Assembly (NCBI GenBank): GCA_002345205.1
Contig: DDVI01000086.1
Span: 1-47,188 of the forward strand
DNA from: Bdellovibrionaceae bacterium UBA2316
Lineage (GTDB): Bacteria > Bdellovibrionota > Bdellovibrionia > Bdellovibrionales > Bdellovibrionaceae
Length of the DNA: 47,188 bases
Direction of reading: 5' to 3'
Shown here: positions 1 to 8,075 of the stretch, one piece after another
Layout: each line of letters starts with the position of its first letter
Numbering within the stretch: position 1 is the stretch's first letter
Program-made: the position numbers and the translations under genes
The notes under the pieces: generated by a model
Database searches by the model: none
Seen by the model: the letters and a program-made list of their open reading frames with translations, nothing else
What the model was told of the DNA's origin: nothing

Positions 1-1
1 G

Positions 2-115
2 CAGGATCAAGATGAAATGGTTATAGAGCTTCGATCTTATTTAAAAAAGAATCAGAAAAATCCAGAGAAAATAAAGAATTTTTTCCAAGCGGAAAAAGTC
101 AAGTACGCAGCTTAA
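2..115 (+). CDS. C-terminal end of an unidentified protein (partial)
   Basis: An open frame runs from the left edge to a TAA stop and encodes the last 37 residues of a protein, very rich in Lys, Gln, Asn and Glu and ending in KVKYAA. The start lies outside the window. Composition suggests a charged helical tail. It converges on the minus-strand lipoprotein gene with only 9 bases between the two stops, so no separate terminator fits between them. I cannot assign a family from this fragment, and the coding call rests on the open frame and protein-like composition alone. Confidence 0.5.
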   Translation, partial: QDQDEMVIELRSYLKKNQKNPEKIKNFFQAEKVKYAA

Positions 116-124
116 ACAGTCAAT

Positions 125-703
125 CTATGCTGCAGTCTTGGTAATACCTTGCGTGTAAATCATTTTTTGCCCCGTGCAGTTTTGGCCAGTGTAAAACTCC
201 AGAGTCACGCCCTGTCCGCCGCCGGCAGCACCCCCACCATTGTTTCCACCACCGCTTCCTGGAGCTGGTGTTGCACCACCTACGCGAGTAAACGCCATTG
301 GCTGTTGATCTTCGCCACCTTGGATAAACAATTCATCACCATTTAAAGTGTAGTTAGTTACTGTATCTTTTTTGAAATCAATTGAACAGTTTCCAGAACC
401 CGCAATTTTGCTTTCTAAGAATGTAATTGTAGATTGAGTTAGCTTGATACCAATTTCAGCTTGTACTGTTTGATTGTTTTCACATTTTAACACTAGCTTA
501 AGGCGTGAGTCTGAAACGAATAACGTAATCGCATCACCACTTTTCCATTGGCCCAAGATCGAACCCGCCACATTTTTAAATGCTGTGTTGTCAGTGGTAC
601 CGTCAGCACCTGTTCCCGTTCCGTCTCCGCCGCCACCGCCGCTTGAGCACGAAATAGAAAATGCAAGAGCCGCTGCCAAGATTAAACGCCATAGTAAATT
701 CAT
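125..703 (-). CDS. putative lipoprotein with Gly-rich linker
   Basis: 192 residues. The N-terminus is a lipoprotein signal (MNLLWRLILAAALAFSISC) with Cys19 as the likely lipidated residue, followed by a Ser/Gly/Thr-rich spacer. The middle, about residues 40-140, reads as a compact beta-rich domain with two Cys. A Pro/Gly/Asn/Ala-rich linker at about 144-165 precedes a short tail with a second Cys cluster. An AGGGGG ribosome site sits 4 bases from the ATG. No family recognised; it is probably an envelope-anchored structural or stress lipoprotein. It lies downstream of, and in the same direction as, the 653-residue secreted protein, which also has a Gly-rich tail, so the two may be co-transcribed. 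Confidence 0.75.
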   Translation of the reverse strand: MNLLWRLILAAALAFSISCSSGGGGGDGTGTGADGTTDNTAFKNVAGSILGQWKSGDAITLFVSDSRLKLVLKCENNQTVQAEIGIKLTQSTITFLESKIAGSGNCSIDFKKDTVTNYTLNGDELFIQGGEDQQPMAFTRVGGATPAPGSGGGNNGGGAAGGGQGVTLEFYTGQNCTGQKMIYTQGITKTAA

Positions 704-711
704 GATTCCCC

Positions 712-737
712 CTGTGTAGAATTATTAAGCTACACAG
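712..737 (-). promoter_or_regulatory. inverted repeat over the ribosome site of the lipoprotein gene
   Basis: Two perfect 8-base arms (712-719 and 730-737) separated by 10 bases form a hairpin in the leader of the gene starting at 703. The downstream arm shares two bases with the AGGGGG ribosome site at 708-713, so folding could limit ribosome access. It could also be a remnant of a terminator for the upstream gene, but no T-run follows it. Confidence 0.3.
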
Positions 738-783
738 AGGTGATAAAAGAAACTCTAGGTTAAGGCAAACCTATTTTTAGCGA

Positions 784-2745
784 TTATTTTTTAAAATCGG
801 GATCTAACATCGTAGGCTTTTTAGCCTCGATTCGGTTCTTAACAATTTTGAATATATCTAAGTTAGGACCATTGATATACTCTCCGCCTTTGCCATTCAT
901 TCCCGCGATATAACGTCGTGGATCAAACTGCGCACCACCCGCCATCTTTTTATAATTAACTCCACCGGCACTGACTCTGGCACCCGCACCACCGGCGCCT
1001 GTTGTTTTACCGAAGTAACCACCTGTGGCGCCATTTGCCCCACCATAAAATCCAGAATTGATTTTGGATTTATCACCGTCAGCACCGTCAGCACCGGCTG
1101 CGCCGCCGCCGCCATAGGAGTTAGACCCCATTCCGCCGCCAGCACCACCGCCGCTACCACCTAATCCGGCATTGCCTTTGGCTCCACTAAGATTTAGTTC
1201 GTTGGTTTTTGCTCCATTTTTTAAATCGGTAGCAAATGGATTTTCTCCAGACGAGGATGGTGGAATAAATGCTGCTGCCGGATCAGTATTCGAGCCACCT
1301 GATCCTGGAATAGTCATACCGCCACCAGCCACACCTCGCGAACCTGCTGCACCCGTAGCTGCGACGCACTCTTTCGTGTTTGGATTATTCAAACATTTAC
1401 AGACTGCATTCGAAGCAGCGAACGTTGGGTTCGAACATTTCTGCGCGTCTGTACATAAAGGGTTGTTCGGATTTTTCTTACACTCGTCTACACTGGCCGT
1501 CGTCAAACCATTACCAATATCTTGTTCGCACTTCTTAGCAGCTTGTAACTGCATAAGAGCCGCCGTTGCATGCAGAGCGGCTTCGGCAATACGTTTTTTA
1601 TAGGAAATACAAACAGCGACATTGTCTCTTATTGTTTTATATTCAGCTGAGTAACTAGGTTTTGACGCTTCTGAAATACACCCTTGTTGTTCATACAAAG
1701 ATTTAGCGCGCCCACACTCTGTTTCGCAGTTGCTTTGAGTAAATGCACAGAACGATTGCCATCCCGTTAATGAAACGTTAGCAATTTTACTAATTTCACC
1801 CAACTTTGAACAGGCCATTTGCATACTCACTGTAGAACCAGCACCAACAGCTTTAGTTGCATCCATCGCCGCCTGAATGCCATCATTTTCCTGACTACAA
1901 TCCGTGCTCGCTTTTTCGGCTTGTATGAAGCAGGCTTGTTTCACTTGATTGAACATGGTTTCACACTCGCCACCATCAGCTACTTGGGAACCACCCTCTT
2001 GGTTACATGTGTGCATTTCGCCGCTGGCATTAATTTGACAGATCATTGGGCCACTGTATTCACCCGCCCCGCCATTTTTCATATATCGACAAAATCGATT
2101 TCCATTTTCAGTGTACTCGGTCCCGTTATGGTTTCTGCAACTTGCAGAAACCCCTTGGCCATTTTTTCGTGCCATTACTTCAGCTACCTGTTCACTGGTA
2201 ACATCGTTTCTACGGCAAAATCGAATTCCACCTTTAACACTAGCGGGTCCAGTATCACCTAGCTCTTGAAGATAAAAGCTATCATCCGCTGCATGTACCA
2301 AACTGTAACCAGAATCACATGGACCAGATCCCCATCGACTAACAGGTTCCGCATCCGAACTGGAGGCGGGAGCCTCCTCTGCGCTGGCGTTGCCTTTAGA
2401 GCACTGAGGGTCGTTTTCGCATTGCTTTTCTTTAGATGCAGCTTGAGAGCCACTTGAACTTTTTTTAGTTGTTGTTCTTTTACTAGAAGCGCTTGAATTA
2501 CCAGAAGTCGATGCCGTTCCCGTTGTGGACGACGAAGATGATGGGGAACTTGATGCTGGCGGAGGGCCTGCTTGACACACCCAAAGGACTTCTCCAGTGC
2601 GTTTATTTGGCTCATTACATGCGATTCCACTGCGGCATCCGTAAATTTTTCCGGCTGCAGCAGAACATTGAGCCTGTGACGATTCAGGTAAAATCATTAT
2701 CAAGCAAAATGCTAAGAATAAAATAGGCGCTTTTAAAAAAGCCAT
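784..2745 (-). CDS. large secreted Cys-, Ser- and Gly-rich protein
   Basis: 653 residues with a signal peptide (MAFLKAPILFLAFCLIMILPESSQA, cut before QCSAA). Order of parts: a short Cys-containing head (26-60); a Ser/Thr/Lys low-complexity stretch (about 62-110); a large Cys-rich region (about 110-465) with many paired Cys, suggesting a disulphide-stabilised extracytoplasmic fold; a Gly/Ala/Asn-rich stretch (about 465-600); and a basic tail. The ATG follows a GGGGG-type ribosome site, as in several neighbours. No family recognised. Linker-rich Ser and Gly segments are typical of surface or periplasmic structural proteins; no enzyme motif is seen. Confidence 0.75.
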   Translation of the reverse strand: MAFLKAPILFLAFCLIMILPESSQAQCSAAAGKIYGCRSGIACNEPNKRTGEVLWVCQAGPPPASSSPSSSSSTTGTASTSGNSSASSKRTTTKKSSSGSQAASKEKQCENDPQCSKGNASAEEAPASSSDAEPVSRWGSGPCDSGYSLVHAADDSFYLQELGDTGPASVKGGIRFCRRNDVTSEQVAEVMARKNGQGVSASCRNHNGTEYTENGNRFCRYMKNGGAGEYSGPMICQINASGEMHTCNQEGGSQVADGGECETMFNQVKQACFIQAEKASTDCSQENDGIQAAMDATKAVGAGSTVSMQMACSKLGEISKIANVSLTGWQSFCAFTQSNCETECGRAKSLYEQQGCISEASKPSYSAEYKTIRDNVAVCISYKKRIAEAALHATAALMQLQAAKKCEQDIGNGLTTASVDECKKNPNNPLCTDAQKCSNPTFAASNAVCKCLNNPNTKECVAATGAAGSRGVAGGGMTIPGSGGSNTDPAAAFIPPSSSGENPFATDLKNGAKTNELNLSGAKGNAGLGGSGGGAGGGMGSNSYGGGGAAGADGADGDKSKINSGFYGGANGATGGYFGKTTGAGGAGARVSAGGVNYKKMAGGAQFDPRRYIAGMNGKGGEYINGPNLDIFKIVKNRIEAKKPTMLDPDFKK

Positions 2746-3186
2746 GAATTCCCCCGGGTTACTCTTTTATTTTATCGTAAAGTTATGGAAAAAACTGAGT
2801 TTTTGATACGGATTTTTTGAAATAAACTATGCCGCCTTAGAGGCTGGCTATCTTTACGACAGCGTCTCGTTCTGAAACGACAACTATTTTTACAGGACTT
2901 AATACCAAGTTCTTCAACAAAAAAAGTGTAAAGGCTAAATCTCAACCTCTACACCCCTCAGTGCAAACTTCATATTGCCTCCTTGTTTTTTGTTTTCCTA
3001 CTTTAGATCCAAAGACCCTGGAAAGTCTGACTTCAAACTTTCCAGGTAGGTTGGTCCACAGACTCAGACGGAGGGCTGAATCTGCTTCATCATATTTAAA
3101 AAATTATACCTTAAAATTTGCGGTCACGAAGGACCGCCCCAATACACGTACCGTTGTCACGCTTAACTCTTGCTAGCCGGCGGTAC
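2746..3186. other. gene-free interval between the secreted protein and flagellin 1
   Basis: No credible gene is seen in these 441 bases; plus-strand open frames here lack a ribosome site and protein-like composition. The interval holds a strong hairpin at 3017-3046 (10-base perfect arms, 10-base loop) and a smaller one at 3120-3137 just after flagellin 1. The end nearest 2745 should contain the promoter of the secreted-protein gene, but no convincing -35/-10 pair is visible. Confidence 0.5.
3120..3137 (-). terminator. possible terminator of flagellin 1
   Basis: Perfect 6-base arms (GCGGTC/GACCGC) around a 6-base loop, read on the minus strand about 50 bases past the flagellin stop and followed by a weak AAATTTTAA stretch instead of a clean T-run. 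The larger hairpin at 3017-3046 lies further downstream and may be a second 3-prime stabiliser. Confidence 0.35.
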
Positions 3187-4020
3187 CTAGCCAATAAGTT
3201 TCATTGCTGTACCAGTGATTTGGTTCGCTTGAGCCAAAGTCGCTGTCGAAGCTTGTAACAGGATACTATTTTTCGCTAACTCACTGCTCGCTTGCGCAAC
3301 GTCTGTGTCACGGATACGAGAGTTTGCAGCTGAAATATTTTCGAACATTGTTGACGAGTTATCATATGTAACTTGTAAACGATTTTGTAAAGCACCCAGA
3401 TTAGCGCGGAATCCATTCACTGTACTTTGCGCTTCATCTAGAACTTCAAGCGCATCTTGCGCGCCATCTTTACTTGAAAAATCAAAGCTAGAAATACCTA
3501 AATTTGATGCTGTTGCATCTGATTCACCAGAGTCGAACGAAATTCTATCGGCCTCTGGATTATTATTGATACCTACTTGGAAATCGTAAACCTTACCATT
3601 ACCATTAATTAATTCTTGATTACCGAATTTAGTCGTAGCCGAAATACGATCAACCTCTGCCTTTAGTTGTTGAACCTCTTTATCTAGGAAACCACGTTCT
3701 TTATCAGATACTGTGTCTGATGCTGATTGGATTCCAAGTTCACGCATACGAGTTAAAATATTTGAAATTTCACCGAGGCCGCCTTCTGCAGTTTGAATGA
3801 GTGAGATACCATCGTTCGCATTTCTTCCGGCTTGAGTAATACTTCTCATACCTGATTTTAAGTTTTCACTGATTGCTAATCCCGCAGCATCATCTGATGA
3901 CTTTGTGATTCGCGATCCTGAAGCTAATTGCGTAAACGATTTCTGAATTTCTCTTTGTGACCCAGCTAAAGACTTCTGAGCGCTTAAAGATGCCATGTTT
4001 GTTGAAATTCTCATTCCCAT
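3187..4020 (-). CDS. fliC: flagellin 1
   Basis: 277 residues, a short flagellin made only of the conserved D0/D1 helical ends joined by a small central segment (about 150-185); no D2/D3 outer domains. It starts MGMRISTNMASLSAQKSL, contains SSDDAAGLAISENL (about 41-54), the D1 pattern NANDGISLIQTAEGGL, and ends QANQITGTAMKLIG, all hallmarks of export-competent flagellins. It polymerises into the filament after export through FlhA/FlhB/FliPQR, encoded at the far end of this window. An AGGGGG ribosome site is 6 bases from the ATG. A sigma-28-type promoter lies about 217 bases upstream and the leader carries stem-loops. One of three paralogues here, and the most canonical. Confidence 0.95.
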   Translation of the reverse strand: MGMRISTNMASLSAQKSLAGSQREIQKSFTQLASGSRITKSSDDAAGLAISENLKSGMRSITQAGRNANDGISLIQTAEGGLGEISNILTRMRELGIQSASDTVSDKERGFLDKEVQQLKAEVDRISATTKFGNQELINGNGKVYDFQVGINNNPEADRISFDSGESDATASNLGISSFDFSSKDGAQDALEVLDEAQSTVNGFRANLGALQNRLQVTYDNSSTMFENISAANSRIRDTDVAQASSELAKNSILLQASTATLAQANQITGTAMKLIG

Positions 4021-4038
4021 GAGGGACCCCCTGTATAA

Positions 4039-4103
4039 GCACTCACATTAATTTGTGGGTGCGGTTAAAGGTCCAGCTTCAAAACCTACTTAAAGACTGG
4101 ACC
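4039..4103 (-). promoter_or_regulatory. stem-loops in the flagellin 1 leader
   Basis: Two hairpins lie just upstream of the ribosome site: arms 4039-4046 with 4055-4062 (8 bases, one mismatch) and arms 4070-4076 with 4097-4103 (GGTCCAG/CTGGACC, perfect). They would sit in the 5-prime untranslated part of a transcript begun at the sigma-28-type promoter at 4237-4263. A role in mRNA stability or translation is inferred. Confidence 0.4.
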
Positions 4104-4236
4104 AGTTGAACACGTTGGTACACTATACTTTGGTGGGACCAAAAGACTTCATCGATCAGGATCTGGCAGTCACTCCGGAACCCTTTCTCTATCCTTTGGT
4201 CTTAACACTTCAGTCGTGTTGAGCCATCTGACAAAC

Positions 4237-4263
4237 CATTCGGCTAGGTCTGGGAAGGCTTTA
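4237..4263 (-). promoter_or_regulatory. sigma-28 (FliA) promoter of flagellin 1
   Basis: Read on the minus strand: TAAAGCCT, 11 bases, GCCGAATG. This fits the known FliA consensus TAAA-N15-GCCGATAA with exact TAAA, exact spacing and GCCGA intact. It closely parallels the element before flagellin 2, and the two spacers share a CAGACC/TAGACC core. Transcription would begin near 4230, giving a leader of about 210 bases. Confidence 0.75.
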
Positions 4264-4477
4264 GTCCTGTCGATGAAAACTAGACCTAGGTCCCCAGCAA
4301 ACTAGACGTTGATCTTGGAAATTTTTGAAAAACACCTGGACCTTGATCTGGAAGATCAAGAAACCCGGACCTTTGCTGGATGAAATTTTGAAACTTTCAG
4401 GACTAAAGAATGAAGCCTGAACAACCTAGACGTAGAACGTGTCTAGGTCTTTGGACTATTCGTCTAGGCTAGTCTAG
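4244..4477. repeat. CTAG-rich cluster (GTCTAG/CTAGAC words) upstream of flagellin 1
   Basis: CTAG occurs nine times in 234 bases (starting at 4244, 4280, 4286, 4302, 4426, 4443, 4464, 4469 and 4474), mostly as GTCTAG, CTAGAC or CCTAGG. Roughly one would be expected by chance. The cluster fills the gap between the hydrolase stop and the flagellin promoter. It also contains hairpins at 4342-4360 (8-base arms, 3-base loop) and 4424-4448 (8-base arms). No gene is present in 4021-4473. Confidence 0.5.
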
Positions 4478-6129
4478 CTTGCACGTTGATAGAAGGAAAT
4501 GCATATGCTACGAGAACTCTTTTGTTGATTCGTTTTCTTGTGAGCAGCGGCAGCTTCAGACTGAACATTGATCTGTGTGCGACTCTTAAGGTCCCAGGCT
4601 GTCTCTAGAACCCATTGGTTTACAGGGTCGATGTTAAGGCGGTCCACTTTCTGAGCTTCGGGATGCTCTGTTAAATAAATGTAATAAGCGTTAACGAATT
4701 TGGTTCGTTCATTTAAGTTTTTGCTACTGATCGTTGAATCCATTTGTTCTTGGTTATCGATATAGAACGGATGTCGAGACTCTTTTAAGTTTGCTAGAAT
4801 GACCGTGGCTCTCCAGTCCTCAAACTTTTTAAAATCACCTAACACACGCCGAACTAATGCGGTTCCGTCCGACTCACTCATAGTCATCAAAGTTTTAATA
4901 TAATCTGAACCATATGTACCCGCTAGCCATTCTCTAAAAAATGGTTCTAGCTTTTGTTTATGAATACCTTGATCGATCTCTGTTAAGATTTTTTTTCGCT
5001 CTTTATTGACCGAATCTGCGATCTCTTTGGCGTCAGCGATTTGTTCACCATTTGCTGCCAGTATTTCGCGTAGGATTAAATCTTGGCCATTTACATCCGT
5101 ATGACTATGAATCAGATGCCCCACGCCTGGCTCCATAACGGTAGTGGCACGACTAAAAAACTTCTTCATTTCGCCCAAGATGTCGTAGGTTCTTGGCTGT
5201 TTCGCCGGAAGACCATTTTCATCAAGCGGGCCCGGAACGAATTCTTCCCATTCGCCAGAAACCACTCGCACGTGTAGCTTAGGGTTAACCAAAGTTGGAT
5301 CTTTAAATTTCCTACGGCTTTCCTTACTCCACGTGAATTGACGATTGATAAAACCCGCCCAACGAGCACCTAACTCATTATAAGAAAAGTGAGGAAACGA
5401 TTTTAACATTAGTGAGGTTTTTTCTTTCGCCCATGTTGCCAGGTCCTCATTAAAACCAGCTGGTGACAGCAATACGGCTGCATCCGCAGCAAACGGATAG
5501 CGGGTGATAAACTCGGCAATGATATTTACTCCGAACGAATGTCCGACTAAAACAACAGGCTTACCTTCAATTCTAAATTTCTGAATCAATTGCAGAATAT
5601 ACTCAGAATATAACTTTACTTCGCCGTACTTTGAATTGATGGGGCCGTCTCTGTGAAAAGGATAATCCATACTCACACTAGAATATCCTAGGGTGCTGAG
5701 TTTGTTTCCTTTATAATTAAAATTAGCGCCACTTCCGTTCTCGGTGCCAGAGCCATGAAAGTAAATCACTAAACCTTTGGACAATGGATCCATAACAGGA
5801 ATATTACCTAGTCGATCCGGTTTCGCCGTCGCAGCATAGTATATTCTGGTTTGTAATTCAGTATCAAAATAGGAAGTCATTTTGCCGCTGTTATTCTGAG
5901 ACCGCTTTTCTGCCAAGAACTCATAATGGGATTTCAAATCAGGAACGGCCTCATACACTTCTTTCTGTTTCCACCTATTAGAAAGATAGAATTTGGATGT
6001 TTCCCATATGAACTTAATTAAATTAGGACGCTGGCCAATTTGAGGTTCTCCCTCTGCGTCCGTGGATGCAAGCATAGGCGCTGAAAATATGAATCCAAAG
6101 ATGAGTGCAAGGAGGGCTGCGTTCTTCAT
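4474..6129 (-). CDS. exported alpha/beta-hydrolase with C-terminal extension
   Basis: 551 residues from the ATG at 6129, chosen because it gives a clear signal peptide (MKNAALLALIFGFIFSAPMLAS); the frame extends 16 codons further up without a secretion signal. The hydrolase core shows an oxyanion-type VIYFHGSG (about 122-129), a nucleophile elbow GHSFG with Ser198, and a late GVGHLIHSH with a candidate catalytic His near 338, so the triad appears intact. Substrate is unknown: esterase, lipase or peptidase are all possible. After the catalytic core come about 170 residues of mostly helical sequence with no family I recognise. It lies between flagellins 1 and 2 in the same direction. Its stop is inside the CTAG-rich cluster. 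No strong ribosome site was found. Confidence 0.8.
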   Translation of the reverse strand: MKNAALLALIFGFIFSAPMLASTDAEGEPQIGQRPNLIKFIWETSKFYLSNRWKQKEVYEAVPDLKSHYEFLAEKRSQNNSGKMTSYFDTELQTRIYYAATAKPDRLGNIPVMDPLSKGLVIYFHGSGTENGSGANFNYKGNKLSTLGYSSVSMDYPFHRDGPINSKYGEVKLYSEYILQLIQKFRIEGKPVVLVGHSFGVNIIAEFITRYPFAADAAVLLSPAGFNEDLATWAKEKTSLMLKSFPHFSYNELGARWAGFINRQFTWSKESRRKFKDPTLVNPKLHVRVVSGEWEEFVPGPLDENGLPAKQPRTYDILGEMKKFFSRATTVMEPGVGHLIHSHTDVNGQDLILREILAANGEQIADAKEIADSVNKERKKILTEIDQGIHKQKLEPFFREWLAGTYGSDYIKTLMTMSESDGTALVRRVLGDFKKFEDWRATVILANLKESRHPFYIDNQEQMDSTISSKNLNERTKFVNAYYIYLTEHPEAQKVDRLNIDPVNQWVLETAWDLKSRTQINVQSEAAAAHKKTNQQKSSRSICISFYQRAS

Positions 6130-6231
6130 AGGTGCGCAACAATACCCCGATTGCTTGAATCGACCAACTGTACGCAAAATTAACAGTATATTTTATACCT
6201 GTTGTTTTTCGCGATGGTCGTAGGGGAAAAT

Positions 6232-6420
6232 TTACCGTATGCAAAAAACGGCCATAGGCAGGCTTCTCTGTAAATCAGAGGTATTCGGGAGATCCAATAG
6301 GTAGTTGGCTAGTTTTGCTTTCCAAGATGTAACTTGAAGTTTTTCTTTCGACTTACCTTGCCCGAAAGAAGTCATGGTCACATTTAGAACTATCAAAACT
6401 GATAGAAATGATTTGCTCAC
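6232..6420 (-). CDS. small secreted protein, hypothetical
   Basis: 62 residues from a GTG at 6420, preceded by GGAGAG at a spacing of about 6 bases. The first 20 residues (VSKSFLSVLIVLNVTMTSFG) look like a signal peptide, followed by a Lys-rich mature segment and a short tail with one Cys. The frame stays open 8 codons further upstream, but those residues would hide the signal. It lies about 100 bases upstream of the hydrolase gene, in the same direction. No family recognised. Confidence 0.45.
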   Translation of the reverse strand: MSKSFLSVLIVLNVTMTSFGQGKSKEKLQVTSWKAKLANYLLDLPNTSDLQRSLPMAVFCIR

Positions 6421-6466
6421 TTCTACGCTCTCCAAATCCGTCACCCACGATTAAACCCATAAATGT

Positions 6467-6535
6467 CCCCGGAGAACCGTAAGTGGCCCTCCGGGGTTGG
6501 GCTTAAGAGTAGAAGATGTGTGGGCGACTACTCTT
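6467..6535 (-). terminator. tandem stem-loops after flagellin 2
   Basis: Two perfect 8-base hairpins lie downstream of the flagellin 2 stop: arms 6528-6535 with 6505-6512 (AAGAGTAG/CTACTCTT) and arms 6489-6496 with 6467-6474 (CCCCGGAG/CTCCGGGG). Neither is followed by a clean T-run, so they may protect the 3-prime end or act as weak or factor-assisted terminators. Confidence 0.4.
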
Positions 6536-6571
6536 TTGTTGAACTTTAAATTTTATAATTAACTTTATTTT

Positions 6572-7399
6572 TTATCCTACCAATTTCAAAGCTACGCCTT
6601 GCGACTGATTTGCTTGCGCAAGGACCGATACTGCAGCACTTTGTAAAACTTGTGCTGAAGCTAGTTCTGATGACTCGCGCGCGATATCAGTGTCAGCAAT
6701 ACGTGACTTCGCTGCTGATAAGTTTTCAATTTGTGTATCTAAGTTGTTGGTAGTGATTTCAAGACGATTTTGGATCGCACCAAAGTTCGCTCGCATCGCA
6801 CCTACGTTTTGCATAGCTTCGTCTACTGTTTCTAGTAGATCGCGCGCACTGCCTTTGTCGGCTACTGAAAGGCCATCGATTCCTATCGATCCAGAGGTCG
6901 CATCTGAAGATAAGTCATACGTAATCGTATTTTCTTCTCCACCGAAAGCGCCGACATGGAACGTTTGACTACCACCCGAGCCGTCTAACAATACTTTATT
7001 ACCAAATGTTGTTGTTTTAGCAATACGATCAGCTTCTTGGATGATGTTCTGTGCTTCTAGATCAAGGAATTCTCTCTCTTTATCACCAATATTATCAGAT
7101 GCGGCTTGGATACCTAGTTCTCTTAAACGAACCAAGATGTTACTGATTTCGTTAAGACCACCTTCTGATACTTGGATCGCACTGACCGCGTTGAACGAAT
7201 TCATACGCGCCATTTGCATACCTTTTACTTGCGCATTCATACCTTGCGAAATCGCAAGGCCGGCGGCATCGTCACCAGCTTTAACGATACGAGTACCGCT
7301 CGCTAATGCTTGGGATGCGTGTTCTTGTCTCTTTTGCTGTACTCCGAGTACTTTCTGCGCAGAGATTGCCGCCATGTTTGTCTGTATTCTTAAGCCCAT
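6572..7399 (-). CDS. fliC: flagellin 2
   Basis: 275 residues, D0/D1-only flagellin. It starts MGLRIQTNMAAISAQKVL, contains AGDDAAGLAISQGM, a central variable segment (about 145-185) and ends QANQSQGVALKLVG. A strong AGGAGG ribosome site lies about 5 bases from the ATG, the best of the three flagellins, suggesting high expression. It has a sigma-28-type promoter 464 bases upstream, hence an unusually long leader, with a two-tier hairpin next to the ribosome site. A filament subunit; its expression should depend on the fliA product encoded at 38934-39716. Confidence 0.95.
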   Translation of the reverse strand: MGLRIQTNMAAISAQKVLGVQQKRQEHASQALASGTRIVKAGDDAAGLAISQGMNAQVKGMQMARMNSFNAVSAIQVSEGGLNEISNILVRLRELGIQAASDNIGDKEREFLDLEAQNIIQEADRIAKTTTFGNKVLLDGSGGSQTFHVGAFGGEENTITYDLSSDATSGSIGIDGLSVADKGSARDLLETVDEAMQNVGAMRANFGAIQNRLEITTNNLDTQIENLSAAKSRIADTDIARESSELASAQVLQSAAVSVLAQANQSQGVALKLVG

Positions 7400-7422
7400 T
7401 ATATCCTCCTATGGATATTAAA

Positions 7423-7480
7423 GAGTTTGGGGGTTAACTTTGGAATCTTCGCTCACACTTGAGGTTCCAAAACCAAACTC
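7423..7480 (-). promoter_or_regulatory. two-tier hairpin beside the flagellin 2 ribosome site
   Basis: Outer arms GAGTTTGG (7423-7430) and CCAAACTC (7473-7480), inner arms TTTGGAA (7439-7445) and TTCCAAA (7465-7471), all perfect. The structure ends about 14 bases before the AGGAGG ribosome site, leaving that site free, the geometry expected for a 5-prime mRNA stabiliser. The function is inferred. Confidence 0.45.
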
Positions 7481-7862
7481 AGTTTTAAAAATAGAGATAC
7501 AATTAAAATCAGAACTTCATTGCTGAAGTATTCAGAGCGTAGCAGTGCCTTTTCTTCTGGGACGCCTATTTAATAAATAGGATCACGGAAGATCACCAGC
7601 TTAAGGCGGTAAAACCAAAAGCATACTGCTTGACCACAAGGGTTTCGCTCGTCCCAATACGTGGACAAAGCAATTAACTTGTTGGCTCAGAGTCCGTGCC
7701 TAAGCACAAACCCACTGACTTTATTTTTTTGGGGAGCTACTCAGGAAAAATACTCTCGAGGTGACTGGTCTCTTAAGTATCTTCCTAAGAAGCCTTGTGA
7801 AGGGATGTTCGACTGCGAATCGAGGTCCGGATCGCAAGGTTGCTCCAACGTGTTCACAGATT

Positions 7863-7889
7863 ACTTCGGCTTTGGTCTAGGAAACTTTA
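7863..7889 (-). promoter_or_regulatory. sigma-28 (FliA) promoter of flagellin 2
   Basis: Read on the minus strand: TAAAGTTT, 11 bases, GCCGAAGT. The -35 matches the enterobacterial FliA consensus TAAAGTTT exactly, the spacing is exact, and five of the first five -10 bases (GCCGA) are conserved. Start of transcription would fall near 7855, giving a leader of about 455 bases. Confidence 0.8.
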
Positions 7890-8021
7890 GCCCTTGGTCT
7901 AGCCCATTTTACATCGCAACGCGTCTAGTGCTCGTAACTACTAGAATTTACCTCAAAAAAAATATTCTAAGAAGCAACCTAAAGGTCCAGTCCAGCAGGG
8001 CCAAAAGTCCAGCCCTCAGGC

Positions 8022-8072
8022 GTACCTCCTACATTTTCGCCACGCTCTGCGTGGCAGAAATGTAGGAGGTAC
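8022..8072. repeat. palindromic repeat, copy A (after flagellin 3)
   Basis: Inverted repeat with 24-base arms (8022-8045 and 8049-8072), two mismatches and a 3-base TCT loop, starting GTACCTCCTACATTT. It lies 3 bases beyond the flagellin 3 stop and could serve as its transcript end, although no T-run follows. The arms nearly match those of copy B at 8928-8982. It resembles REP-type dispersed palindromes; I know of no other copy in this window. Confidence 0.7.
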
Positions 8073-8075
8073 CTT

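Larger units (their letters stand above)
7400..8021. other. long leader and promoter region of flagellin 2
   Basis: No credible gene. The interval holds the two-tier hairpin at 7423-7480, a small perfect hairpin at 7565-7581 (7-base arms, 3-base loop), the sigma-28-type promoter at 7863-7889 and four CTAG words between 7877 and 7944. An open plus-strand frame at 7661-8065 runs through the promoter and the palindrome at 8022-8072 and is not believed to be a gene. Confidence 0.55.

Noticed and set aside
1172..1603. Plus-strand open frame opposite the 653-residue secreted protein
   Set aside because: Shadow of the Cys/Gly-rich gene on the other strand; no ribosome site.
2961..3176. 71-codon plus-strand frame in the gap after flagellin 1
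   Set aside because: It crosses two hairpins and has no ribosome site or recognisable pattern.
4342..4360. Hairpin as terminator of the hydrolase gene
   Set aside because: Strong stem with a 3-base loop, but no T-run directly after it on the minus strand.
6130..6177. Upstream start of the alpha/beta hydrolase
   Set aside because: The extra 16 residues precede a clear signal peptide and have no ribosome site.
7661..8065. Open frame of 134 codons on the plus strand in the flagellin 2 upstream region
   Set aside because: It runs through a sigma-28 promoter on the other strand and ends inside the palindrome; no ribosome site or protein-like pattern.
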